Source: Sphingobacteriaceae bacterium (lineage in GTDB: Bacteria; Bacteroidota; Bacteroidia; B-17B0; Aurantibacillaceae). From it: DNA of 64,000 nt. The notes beneath the pieces are model-generated. The model saw only the letters and a list, made by a program, of their open reading frames with translations, did not search any database and was not told where the DNA came from. The stretch is taken from assembly GCA_002319075.1 (NCBI GenBank), contig NVQB01000001.1:2604001-2668000 (forward strand), in the 5' to 3' direction. Shown here piece by piece: positions 37,083-45,032 of this stretch. The position numbers were made by a program, and so were the translations under genes. The stretch's first letter is position 1; each line of letters opens with the position of its first letter.

Positions 37083-37121
37083 GCCACTCAAAGAGTGGCT
37101 TTTTGCATTTTCTGTGATCCC
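37076..37121 (-). repeat. Right attachment repeat (tRNA-Lys 3' end and terminator)
   Basis: A 46-base repeat of 27707-27753, covering the terminal seven bases of the intact tRNA-Lys and its terminator. Together the two copies bracket about 9.4 kb of accessory genes and mark the probable recombination sites. Confidence 0.85.
37078..37104 (-). terminator. tRNA-Lys terminator
   Basis: AAAAAGCCACTC (37078-37089), loop AAA, GAGTGGCTTTTT (37093-37104). On the minus strand the stem follows the tRNA 3' end by 10 bases and ends in six T. It is symmetric and could also stop plus-strand transcription leaving the island. Confidence 0.85.
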
Positions 37122-37187
37122 GCTGGGATTCGAACCCAGGACCCCTACATTAAAAGTGTAATGCTCTACCAGCTGAGCTACGGAATC
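37115..37187 (-). tRNA. tRNA-Lys(UUU)
   Basis: The minus strand folds as a standard 73-nt tRNA. The acceptor is GATTCCG/CGGGATC with discriminator A, the D-arm GCTC-AGCTGGTA-GAGC, the anticodon loop CTTTTAA with anticodon TTT, the variable loop GGGTC, and the T-arm CTGGG-TTCGAAT-CCCAG. CCA is not encoded. Its 3' end is the integration site of the island to the left. Confidence 0.96.
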
Positions 37188-37286
37188 ATTTAAGATTTAT
37201 TATCACTTTTCGCAGGAACCGTCTTTGATTTGCTAAGACATTTCGTGTGCGGGCCCGAACAAAGAACGTAGTCATTTATTCGGGGT

Positions 37287-37319
37287 GCAAATATAGTAGA
37301 CTTTTATTCAGTATACAAA
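37287..37319 (-). promoter_or_regulatory. Promoter of tRNA-Lys
   Basis: On the minus strand TTTG (37316-37319) is followed after 20 bases by TATATTTGC (37287-37295), a full match to the Bacteroidota -33/-7 consensus. Transcription would start near 37280, giving a leader of about 90 bases before the tRNA. Confidence 0.75.
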
Positions 37320-37386
37320 TAAATTTTAAAAATTTTTTTTGGCAAATATTTTTTCGTGTATGCAACAATATCTATTTTAGTCGCCT

Positions 37387-37848
37387 ATGTTCGAAAAACC
37401 TGAAATTATTTTATTGAAAGGCTTCTGCGGTTTGCCCTTTGGAACCAGTAAAGACGCTGCTGTAGAGGTTTTTGGACAACCTGAAGAGATCCAGAATTTA
37501 ACCGACGATATCCTCAATAATAACTCCATGGTTTACCACTATTGGAACGAAGGTTATTCGCTGTTTTTTGACACAAATAAGGATCAAACCTTCTGTAGTG
37601 TGGAAATTGACAACCGCGACGCTGTTTTATTCGAAACCAAAGTCTTTAGTTTAAAGGAAAAAGAAATTGTGGAACTGATGAAAAGCAACGGTTATGCTCT
37701 TAGCGACTCAGAAGTTCATAAATGGGGTGAAAAACGCATTAGTTTTGATGAAGCAGGACTCGATTGTTATTTCGAAAATAATCGCCTGGTTTCCATTAAT
37801 TTTGGTGTGCTGGAAACAGAAACGAACTTTTATTACTTCCCCAACTAA
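37387..37848 (+). CDS. Hypothetical protein, 153 aa
   Basis: A small soluble protein of no family I recognise by name. It begins FEKPEIILLKGFCGLPFGTSKDAAVEVFGQPEEI, a pattern of proteins that compare a short beta-sheet domain with a calcium- or lipoprotein-like fold; this is only an impression. There is no signal peptide or membrane segment. It is the first gene right of the tRNA-Lys site, on the core chromosome, and converges with the SGNH-like secreted protein gene with no spacing between the two stops. Confidence 0.8.
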   Translation: MFEKPEIILLKGFCGLPFGTSKDAAVEVFGQPEEIQNLTDDILNNNSMVYHYWNEGYSLFFDTNKDQTFCSVEIDNRDAVLFETKVFSLKEKEIVELMKSNGYALSDSEVHKWGEKRISFDEAGLDCYFENNRLVSINFGVLETETNFYYFPN

Positions 37849-39120
37849 TTACTCGATTACGATTTTAGTCCGCTCAATTTTATCTTTTGTGCTTAGTTGC
37901 ATAAAATAACACCCAGGCGGTAAATTTCGTGTTGAAATTTTTAACCCTGTTTTAAAAGGTTCCACTTCTGATTTTTGTAGTTGACCAGCTAAGTTAAAAA
38001 GGTCTACATGAGCAATTGGTTCATCGCTGGTGATAACTATAAATCCTTCACTCGCTGGATTTGGAAAAACAAGAAGGTTATTAATCTGATTTGCATTTTC
38101 AGGTAATCCGACGGTTGTAACGGTAGTTGTTGTGATCTTATAACTGCACGATTTAATAAGGCAGCCGTCACTCTCTTCTGCTATAACTTTATAAAGGCCA
38201 GTGCCCTGTATAGTAACGGTGGGTGTATTGGCAAGGTAGACATTGTTCTTGTACCAAAAATACTTCGTGTAGTTGCCTGCAAGTTTAAAATAGCCATTAG
38301 TATGATAGATCGGATCCAATCTTTTTATTCCTCCCAGATTATATTTGCTATGAAAAGCACTTCCAAAAACAGCGCTGTCTCCAAAGGCTCTTAATTTGCT
38401 GGCGTCTGTGCCATTCAGAGTTCCAATATAATTTTGCGGCAATGCAAGGGTATCAAAAATCGTAGAAAAAATCACAGAAGCAGTGAGATAGCTTCCCGCG
38501 TAAGAAGGATGAGCATCATCAAAATCCCATAAATTTACCGAGGGCAAATGCTTAGAGGCTTTGATCCAGGCTTCTCCTATGGGAGCAATAATTTCTTTCA
38601 TAGTATCATTTAAAACGCGGTAGTTCACTAAAATTCTTTGAATACATTCAATACCGGTGTTTCCAAAGGGTGGAGAGCCGTTCTTCCATGCCCAGCCTCC
38701 GAATAAAACAATTTTGGCGCAATTATTATTCGCTTTCAAAGAGTCCATAATATTCAAATGTCCCTGTACAACTTTACTGGCTCCTGAAAACACAGCAGAA
38801 TCACGTACAAAACGTCCCTGATTATCTTGTATCACGGCCACATCCCATTTTTTAGAACGGATCAATGAAAATAAAGCGGGATTATTCATGTGCGCCATGG
38901 TGCCTTGGGCAGTATCTCCAACTGATACCCCGCCCGGGGCATGCATACCCGTTATTACTTTTATTTTGGCCGAGTCAGCCAAAGCTTTCACCATGGCAGG
39001 CATGTTATTGTAAAATGTAAAACTGTTACCGATAAAAAGTATACGGGTAGTGTCTTGCGCTGAAGAAAATGCAACAGATAAAAAACAGAGCAAAGAAAAG
39101 AGAGCGTAATTTATTTTCAT
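37849..39120 (-). CDS. Secreted SGNH/GDSL-like hydrolase with T9SS type A domain
   Basis: A 423-residue exported protein with a short signal peptide (LLCFLSVAFSSAQ). The SGNH-type blocks are visible: RILFIGNSFTFYNNMP with the nucleophile Ser near residue 32, a block around DVAVIQDNQGRF, and DDAHPSYAGSYL carrying the Asp-x-x-His near 205. This resembles DUF4886-like esterases. An Ig-like segment (near 300) leads into a type A sorting domain (VFPNPASEGFIVIT ... PPGCYFMQLSTKDK). It probably removes acyl groups from an extracellular glycan or lipid, but the substrate is unknown. Confidence 0.85.
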   Translation of the reverse strand: MKINYALFSLLCFLSVAFSSAQDTTRILFIGNSFTFYNNMPAMVKALADSAKIKVITGMHAPGGVSVGDTAQGTMAHMNNPALFSLIRSKKWDVAVIQDNQGRFVRDSAVFSGASKVVQGHLNIMDSLKANNNCAKIVLFGGWAWKNGSPPFGNTGIECIQRILVNYRVLNDTMKEIIAPIGEAWIKASKHLPSVNLWDFDDAHPSYAGSYLTASVIFSTIFDTLALPQNYIGTLNGTDASKLRAFGDSAVFGSAFHSKYNLGGIKRLDPIYHTNGYFKLAGNYTKYFWYKNNVYLANTPTVTIQGTGLYKVIAEESDGCLIKSCSYKITTTTVTTVGLPENANQINNLLVFPNPASEGFIVITSDEPIAHVDLFNLAGQLQKSEVEPFKTGLKISTRNLPPGCYFMQLSTKDKIERTKIVIE

Positions 39121-39332
39121 TTTGTAAAAGTATCAAATCCAAAAATCCTTTTAGCTTTCTTCACTCGCTGAAAGAGACGCTTCCCTAATTGATCGTGTAG
39201 GACTTCCATTTATACACCGAAGATTGCACGTGGTTTCAGAATCATTACCACTTATAATTTACCTATTAATTAATTACACTTTATTTAATTTTGAAACGTT
39301 ATCTTTAACAGTATCCTATACACCCAAACAGT

Positions 39333-40859
39333 ATGAAAAACCCCAATTTTATCTTTCTTACGCTTCTTATTTTAAATATTTCCGCCATAGCTCAAAACTG
39401 GAATGTATTCAACACCACTTACCGTTACAATTATAAATATGATAATAGCCAGCTCGTAAGCCAGGTTTTGTTTGCGGACTCAGTGAATTCTGCGACTACC
39501 TTTACGATAAATCATCTCAACCGTATAGGTGTGCAATGCAAAGGCAGCTGTCCAACAATTACCACCGCGCTAAATCAGACCCTTGCGATCATTGTTCCAA
39601 ATATGCCTCAGTTTCTTCAACGGAAAATCATTCAATATAACAATGGTTTTGTGGTGTTACGAGATACCGCAACGTTGGTGCTGCTTCCCAACTGCCAGCC
39701 TGGCCAAACATGGGTGTTCGACAGTATCAATACTAAAAATGCAACTTGTGTAAGCAAAAGTTTACAAACAATTTTTGGTCAGCCAGACAGCGTTAAATTA
39801 ATTATTGTGGACGGAACCGACACTTTGAAATTGAGTAAAGTATTTGGAATACTTCAATTTCCAAAACTATACAATCAGAATAAATACTATCGCTTAGTAG
39901 GAATTGAAAACGCGGCGTCCTACGACTTGACTTCGCTTTACGGTGAGAAAGTGCCGAATGCATGGGATTTTTATAATTTTGATGTGGGCGATAAATTTTG
40001 TTATAATCAATCTAAGGTGTTTACATCGCTTCAGTATCAATATTGGTGTAAGTCTGGTAATTTTACAATGTTAAATAAAACTATCAGCAACGATTCCTAT
40101 GTTTACACAGTGCAAGAGAACTGGGACAGCTGCGGCGGTCATCACACCTATGTAGACTCCGAGTTTCAGTCAGGTTCTAACACTGTAAGGACTTACACAG
40201 GATTATCTACGCCCATGTATGAAAACACAATGTATCCTGGGAAAGTGATTGGTTCATCCTTCAAATTGAATGCGGGTGCTGAGTATAATATTGCTCGTTT
40301 CGGAAGGAATCAAAATGGGATTTTTTTTAAATACACTGGTATTGGTTGCAGCGATACCGTGATTCCCGGAGGTCTTTTGTCTTTTATTCCACAAACCGCT
40401 ACCTCATGGGGCTACCAGCCCACTCCGAACTACTTAACGCCAGCTTATGTTCTTTTATCAGAAGTATACGGTGTTGGACTCGGTTTATTTGCAAAAAAAT
40501 ATTGGAGTTCTCTTTGGGGAGGTCAGCAGGATTATTGCCAAACCTGCGCTGTAAAGGCAGGAAGTTTGTATCACGGTGCGGAAACATTTGTGAGTGTGAA
40601 GGAAGAAACTTATGAAGCAGTAAGTTTTAAGTTGTATCCAAATCCCAATTCTGGTAAATTTAATTTATCAATAGCTAAAACAGCAGCGAATGAGGTGAGG
40701 GTTACTTCTGTTTTAGGACAAACTATTTTAAATCTGAAACAAAACTTGAGTGAACAGAACTTAGAACTTGATCTTGGCAATCAATCTACCGGAATTTATT
40801 TCGTGCAATTATTAAAAGACGGAAGCTTATTAAAAACTGTAAAGATCATCCGGAATTAG
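39333..40859 (+). CDS. Secreted T9SS type A protein of unknown function
   Basis: A 508-residue exported protein with a signal peptide (MKNPNFIFLTLLILNISAIAQ). The 400-residue middle is rich in aromatic residues and cysteines (CKGSCP, CQTCAVKAG) and has no motif I can name. The final 80 residues are a type A sorting domain (LYPNPNSGKFNLSI ... STGIYFVQLLKDGSLLKTVKIIRN). It is transcribed alone, between the SGNH-like gene (divergent) and the KdnA-like aminotransferase gene. The cysteine pairs suggest disulfide-stabilised folding outside the cell. Confidence 0.82.
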   Translation: MKNPNFIFLTLLILNISAIAQNWNVFNTTYRYNYKYDNSQLVSQVLFADSVNSATTFTINHLNRIGVQCKGSCPTITTALNQTLAIIVPNMPQFLQRKIIQYNNGFVVLRDTATLVLLPNCQPGQTWVFDSINTKNATCVSKSLQTIFGQPDSVKLIIVDGTDTLKLSKVFGILQFPKLYNQNKYYRLVGIENAASYDLTSLYGEKVPNAWDFYNFDVGDKFCYNQSKVFTSLQYQYWCKSGNFTMLNKTISNDSYVYTVQENWDSCGGHHTYVDSEFQSGSNTVRTYTGLSTPMYENTMYPGKVIGSSFKLNAGAEYNIARFGRNQNGIFFKYTGIGCSDTVIPGGLLSFIPQTATSWGYQPTPNYLTPAYVLLSEVYGVGLGLFAKKYWSSLWGGQQDYCQTCAVKAGSLYHGAETFVSVKEETYEAVSFKLYPNPNSGKFNLSIAKTAANEVRVTSVLGQTILNLKQNLSEQNLELDLGNQSTGIYFVQLLKDGSLLKTVKIIRN

Positions 40860-40894
40860 TACTGTTATAGCTTGTTTTAAACGCTTTTAATCAC

Positions 40895-40926
40895 TTTGAT
40901 AAACGCCTAATAAAGCTTATTTTTAC
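40895..40926 (+). promoter_or_regulatory. Candidate promoter of the KdnA-like aminotransferase
   Basis: TTTG (40895-40898), a 19-base spacer and TATTTTTAC (40918-40926), one mismatch from TAnnTTTGC. The ATG follows 17 bases later. Confidence 0.45.
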
Positions 40927-40943
40927 AGTTCAAAAAACTTATC

Positions 40944-42152
40944 ATGCCAGGAACAGAATTATTCGGCGCTGAAGAGCGCAAAGAAATTGAAGATGTATTG
41001 TCAACAGGAGTGATGTTTCGTTACAACCACGATGCGCAACGTAACAACATCTGGAAAGCAAAAGATTTTGAAGCGGAAGCTAAAAAGATCACCAACGCAA
41101 AATATGCTTTAGCAGTTTCCAACGGTTCTGCAGCTATAATGGCAGCTTTAGCAGCGTCAGGAATCGGTACCGGTGATGAGGTTATTTGTCCTCCCTTCAC
41201 ATATATTGCCACTATCGAAGCTATCTTGTTTTTAGGCGGACTTCCGGTTTTTGCTGAGGTAGATGAAACACTTTGTTTGAGTGCAGAAGGAATTAAGGCT
41301 GCTATCACTCCAAAAACAAAAGCAGTTTGTCTTGTACACATGTGTGGCGGTAATGCCAATATGGACGAGATCATGAAAGTGGTAAATGATAACAAGTTAA
41401 TTTTAGTGGAAGATGCAGGACAAGCATTTGCCTCTTCTTACAAAGGAACTTTCACAGGTTTATTCGGAAAAGCAGGAGCTTATTCTTTTGACTTCTTTAA
41501 AATTGCAACTGCCGGCGAAGGTGGAATTTTTGTAACCAACGACGAGCATACTTATAAAATGGCGGATAGTTTTTGTGATCATGGTCACGATCACGTGGGC
41601 GATAAACGCGGTATGGAAAACCACCCTATTATTGGGTTTAACTTCCGTATCAGCGAATTACACGCAGCTGTGGGAGCAGCTCAAACCCGTAAGGTGCCGC
41701 ATATTCTGACTACCAACCGTAAACATAAAAAATTCATGCAGGATCAACTTTCTAAAACGGAAGGCATTGGTTTTGCAAAATTAGGGGATGAAAGCGGCGA
41801 CTCTGCTACGTTTTTAAACATCTTACTGCCTACAACAGAAATTGCACAACGCGTGGTGGATGAATTCAACAAAGCGGGTGTAGCGGGATTTGATTACTGG
41901 TTTAAAAACATGTACCATTTTATCAATCAATGGGATCATATTAAAGGGTTGAAAACGGCTTCAAAATTACCCGTTGCTGTATTAGGCGCTCCTCAGGATT
42001 ATAATAATTTGGATCTTCCAAAAACACAGGCAGTCATCGGACGATTAATTTCATTCGGTGTGAAAACGGCGTGGACAGAAGAATATATGACGGAGATGGC
42101 AAATAAAATTTCCTCTTGTGTAAAGAAAGCAATGACGCCTGTTAATGCATAA
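40944..42152 (+). CDS. DegT/DnrJ/EryC1/StrS-family aminotransferase, KdnA-like
   Basis: A 402-residue PLP-dependent sugar aminotransferase. Key sites: Asp157/Gln160 (LVEDAGQAF) for the cofactor ring, the SFDFFKIATAGEGG block with Schiff-base Lys186, and GSAAIMAAL for phosphate binding. The N-terminal MPGTELFGAEERKEI, the FRY...WKA region and VHMCGGNANMDEI resemble KdnA, the enzyme that installs an 8-amino group on Kdo-type sugars (8-amino-3,8-dideoxy-octulosonate). The partner oxidase KdnB is not seen nearby, so this sub-family call is tentative. It probably modifies a nucleotide or lipopolysaccharide sugar. A terminator follows. Confidence 0.88.
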   Translation: MPGTELFGAEERKEIEDVLSTGVMFRYNHDAQRNNIWKAKDFEAEAKKITNAKYALAVSNGSAAIMAALAASGIGTGDEVICPPFTYIATIEAILFLGGLPVFAEVDETLCLSAEGIKAAITPKTKAVCLVHMCGGNANMDEIMKVVNDNKLILVEDAGQAFASSYKGTFTGLFGKAGAYSFDFFKIATAGEGGIFVTNDEHTYKMADSFCDHGHDHVGDKRGMENHPIIGFNFRISELHAAVGAAQTRKVPHILTTNRKHKKFMQDQLSKTEGIGFAKLGDESGDSATFLNILLPTTEIAQRVVDEFNKAGVAGFDYWFKNMYHFINQWDHIKGLKTASKLPVAVLGAPQDYNNLDLPKTQAVIGRLISFGVKTAWTEEYMTEMANKISSCVKKAMTPVNA

Positions 42153-42173
42153 TAGGATTTAAATTTTTTTACG

Positions 42174-42201
42174 ATCCACCTGTAGATCTCTGCAGGTGGA
42201 T
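42174..42201 (+). terminator. Terminator hairpin
   Basis: ATCCACCTGTAGA (42174-42186) pairs with TCTGCAGGTGGAT (42189-42201; one G-T pair), then TTTT. It is 22 bases after the aminotransferase stop and ends just before the next gene. Confidence 0.75.
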
Positions 42202-42212
42202 TTTTATTTTAA

Positions 42213-42962
42213 GTGTCTTCAGAAAACAAACATATCAAAGAATTAGGCCATGCCCTGGAGCCTTTTGCTGTCAGCACAGTCCTGGCTGGCGAAATAATTA
42301 CTTTTAGTAAGACAAGTAAAAAAATTAAATTCATTTTAGCTGGAAAAGATTTTGACTCTGAAAAATATAAGGAGGAAGTGGTTATTTATGAAGATCAATT
42401 AAAAAGATCTCCTGAAAAAATAAAGGCTTTGGTTCTTTCTAAATTGCAAGCCAATAAAACTATTTACGCGAGAAACTGTGAGGTGAGAAAAATAGATAAG
42501 GAAACGGCTGTTAATTTTTTGGAAAACTATCATCTGATGAATTCTACACAAAGTGGTTTTAATTTTGGATTGTTTTATTTGGATGAATTAGTCGCAGTAG
42601 CCTCCTTTTCAAAAGGAAGAAAGATGAACCGCCTGAGGGAAGATCAGCGTTCTTTTGAGTTAATAAGATTTTGTTGTAAGAGCGGGATCACTATTACAGG
42701 TGGCCTAAGCAAATTGATAAAAAACTTTTGCGAAGAGAAAAAAGCGGGCGATGTAATGACCTATGTAGATAAAGATTTGTCTGATGGAACCTCGTTTATT
42801 CGCGCGGGTTTTAAAAAGCACAGCGAAACAGAAGCCACTTATTTCCTGGTAAACAGAGTTACTTTTGAGCGAAACATGGCAACTAAGGATGAACTTTATG
42901 ATGCAAAGAAATTTTACCGGATCAAAAATTCGGGCAATGTAAAATTAGTTTATACACCTTGA
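42213..42962 (+). CDS. GNAT-like protein upstream of miaA
   Basis: A 249-residue soluble protein starting at GTG. The C-terminal 150 residues follow a pattern known from phage-type homing-endonuclease-associated proteins: CEVRKIDKETAVNFLENYHL, then YLDELVAVASFSKGR, FELIRFCCKSG, GGLSKLIKNF and VMTYVDKDLSDGTSFIRAGFKK. This order of strands and helices resembles an acetyltransferase (GNAT) fold. The N-terminal 90 residues are unassigned. Its stop overlaps the miaA TTG start, so it is translationally coupled to tRNA isopentenylation. Function is unknown; a nucleic-acid or tRNA-linked role is inference from position. Confidence 0.82.
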   Translation: MSSENKHIKELGHALEPFAVSTVLAGEIITFSKTSKKIKFILAGKDFDSEKYKEEVVIYEDQLKRSPEKIKALVLSKLQANKTIYARNCEVRKIDKETAVNFLENYHLMNSTQSGFNFGLFYLDELVAVASFSKGRKMNRLREDQRSFELIRFCCKSGITITGGLSKLIKNFCEEKKAGDVMTYVDKDLSDGTSFIRAGFKKHSETEATYFLVNRVTFERNMATKDELYDAKKFYRIKNSGNVKLVYTP

Positions 42963-43882
42963 CAAAACATAATTGCATAGTCGTATTGGGCCCTACCGCT
43001 AGTGGCAAGACACACCTTGCCTGCAAGCTCGCCTATGAATTAAGCGGAGAAGTGATAAGCGCCGACTCGCGCCAGGTGTACAAGGGTTTAGATATTGGAA
43101 CAGGAAAAGATCTCCAGGAATACCTGGTGAATGGCAGGCAAATTCCTTATCATTTAATTGATATTGCCGAACCGGGAGAGCAATTTTATTTACATCAGTT
43201 CACTGAAAAATTAAAAAGTGCGTTTTTAGATATTCGGTTAAGAAATCAAATCCCAATCATTTGTGGCGGTACAGGGTTATATTTGGATGCTTTAAAAAAG
43301 GATTTTTCTTTCACACAGATAAAAGAGAACGAAAGTTTAAGAGAAGAACTGGAATTCTTACAGAAAGAAGATTTACTAACGCGTTTAGATAGATACCCGG
43401 TAGAGTTTACAAAACAAGTAGACCGTAATTCGAAAAAAAGAATCATCCGGGGAATAGAAATTGCCGAACACTTTTCAAAGCATGGAAAAGATATTTCCTA
43501 TATGGAGCTTCCCTATAAACCTTATTACATAGGTATTGCCACAGAAGTGGAAGAAAGAAAAAAACACATATCTGAACGTTTGAAAAAAAGATTGAATGAA
43601 GGATTAATTGCTGAGGTGGAGAATTTGATATCCTCAGGTATCAGTCATGAGCGCTTACATTTATTCGGACTCGAATACAAGTTCGTTTCTTCTTACCTGA
43701 AAAAAGAAATTACCAAAGAAGAATTATTTACGCGTCTTCAAACGGCTATTTTTCAATTTGCAAAGAGGCAAATGACCTGGTTCAGAAAAATGGAGAAGGA
43801 AGGGGTAGAAATACATTGGGTGGAAAAAACTAATAGCGATCAAATCATTGAAAATCTAAGGACCGAATTTGATTTTTCTTAA
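42959..43882 (+). CDS. miaA: tRNA dimethylallyltransferase MiaA
   Basis: A 307-residue enzyme that adds the dimethylallyl group to N6 of A37 in tRNAs reading UNN codons. The P-loop GPTASGKT (11-18), the SADSRQVYKGLDIGT block, the tRNA-binding GGTGLYLDAL and the late FAKRQMTWFRK helix are all present. The start is a TTG overlapping the upstream stop codon; no ATG precedes the P-loop, so this start is required. The 3' end overlaps the convergent rlpA-like gene by four bases. Length is normal for MiaA. Confidence 0.96.
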   Translation: MTKHNCIVVLGPTASGKTHLACKLAYELSGEVISADSRQVYKGLDIGTGKDLQEYLVNGRQIPYHLIDIAEPGEQFYLHQFTEKLKSAFLDIRLRNQIPIICGGTGLYLDALKKDFSFTQIKENESLREELEFLQKEDLLTRLDRYPVEFTKQVDRNSKKRIIRGIEIAEHFSKHGKDISYMELPYKPYYIGIATEVEERKKHISERLKKRLNEGLIAEVENLISSGISHERLHLFGLEYKFVSSYLKKEITKEELFTRLQTAIFQFAKRQMTWFRKMEKEGVEIHWVEKTNSDQIIENLRTEFDFS

Positions 43883-44250
43883 GGAATTGAATCTTTTAAG
43901 ACTTCAATGCTCACTTTTGTTAAGCCTGCTTTTACAAAATTTAATTGTTTAGCGGCTCGTCTGGTAAGATCGATGATGCGTTTTGATTTTTTCGGAAGAC
44001 GATCATTTATCCTGACGATAACAACGCTGTCATTTTTTAAGTTGGTTACTTTCACTTTAGTTCCGAATGGTAGCGTTTTGTGGGCTGCGGTAAGACTATC
44101 GTTTCTGAACTTTTCACCGCAACTGCATTTTCGTCCTTCGAATTTTTTAGCGTAATAACTTGCAATGCCAATTTGTTTTGGCAGGGAGTCACTCTGACCA
44201 TAGAAAATGCCCACTTTAGCAAATAAAACTAATAAAAGAATTAACCTCAT
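43879..44250 (-). CDS. RlpA-like double-psi beta-barrel lipoprotein-type protein
   Basis: A 123-residue exported protein. ATG at 44250 (MRLILLLVLFAKVGIFYGQ) gives a clean signal peptide; a TTG at 44283 is an alternative. The mature part is a double-psi beta-barrel as in RlpA: GIASYYAKKFEGRKC, LPFGTKVKVTNL, VIVRINDRLP and RIIDLTRRAAKQL. RlpA family members cleave or bind denuded septal peptidoglycan. There is no SPOR domain, so it is the short version. The Asp of the catalytic core (NDR) is present. It is convergent with miaA, overlapping by four bases. Confidence 0.9.
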   Translation of the reverse strand: MRLILLLVLFAKVGIFYGQSDSLPKQIGIASYYAKKFEGRKCSCGEKFRNDSLTAAHKTLPFGTKVKVTNLKNDSVVIVRINDRLPKKSKRIIDLTRRAAKQLNFVKAGLTKVSIEVLKDSIP

Positions 44251-44336
44251 TAAATTAAAGATAAGAAATTGCAGCAGATTCAATTTATATTAATTCTTAA
44301 CGAATCATAAAAAAGAATTACTTTCAAAACGGAATT

Positions 44337-45032
44337 ATGAAAAGGATAACGGGTATCGGTTTACTGTTTCTTCTTATTGTCTTTTGCGTATTGATGATAC
44401 GATTAACGCTGCCCTATTTTTCTATGCGCTATGATGTGGATTTTCTTTTAACCAAACAAAAAATCATCCACTTAAAAGTATGGCGCTATGCTTTTTACTT
44501 GCATATTTTTTTGAGCATCTTTGCTTTAATTGCCGGTTTTACGCAGTTTTCGGTCTATGTCCTAAAGAAACACAAGCGGCTTCATCGGCTTATGGGCTAC
44601 ATTTATGTAACAGACGTTTTGCTTCTTGCCGGGCCTGCAGGATTGGTAATGTCTTTTTTTGCGAATGGAACTGCACTCGCCAAAACAAGCTTTGTCTTAT
44701 TATCTGTTTTATGGATTTTGTTTACAACAATTGCACTTATTAAAGTAAAAAGGCAAGAGTTTAAAGCGCACCAAAACTGGATGATTAGAAGTTATGCTTT
44801 AACCCTGTCAGCTATTAGTTTAAGATTGTATGCAGTTCTATTCCCGAAATTTTTTCACATCAATGCTTTTGACCAGTATGCCCTGATGGCCTGGTTAAGC
44901 TGGACAATAAATCTTTTAATTGCCGAATACATTATTTATAAAAAACGGAACGGTCAGGGTTTATTTTCTGCGGCAGTCATCTCAGCAGGCGTGTGGGTTT
45001 CTTTCACACTATTTTCTTTAGTGATCTTGTAA
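44337..45032 (+). CDS. DUF2306 membrane protein
   Basis: A 231-residue integral membrane protein with about seven hydrophobic segments. HKRLHRLMGYIYV and HQNWMIRSYALTLSAISLRLY match the two conserved histidine blocks of DUF2306, which suggests a heme or metal site in the membrane; this is speculative. It is divergent from rlpA and convergent with the 383-aa lipoprotein gene, with its last 79 bases overlapping that gene's coding strand. Confidence 0.85.
   Translation: MKRITGIGLLFLLIVFCVLMIRLTLPYFSMRYDVDFLLTKQKIIHLKVWRYAFYLHIFLSIFALIAGFTQFSVYVLKKHKRLHRLMGYIYVTDVLLLAGPAGLVMSFFANGTALAKTSFVLLSVLWILFTTIALIKVKRQEFKAHQNWMIRSYALTLSAISLRLYAVLFPKFFHINAFDQYALMAWLSWTINLLIAEYIIYKKRNGQGLFSAAVISAGVWVSFTLFSLVIL

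Noticed and set aside
36900-37117. 73-codon plus-strand frame near the tRNA
   Set aside because: It runs through the terminator and palindromic hairpins, so it is not a plausible gene.
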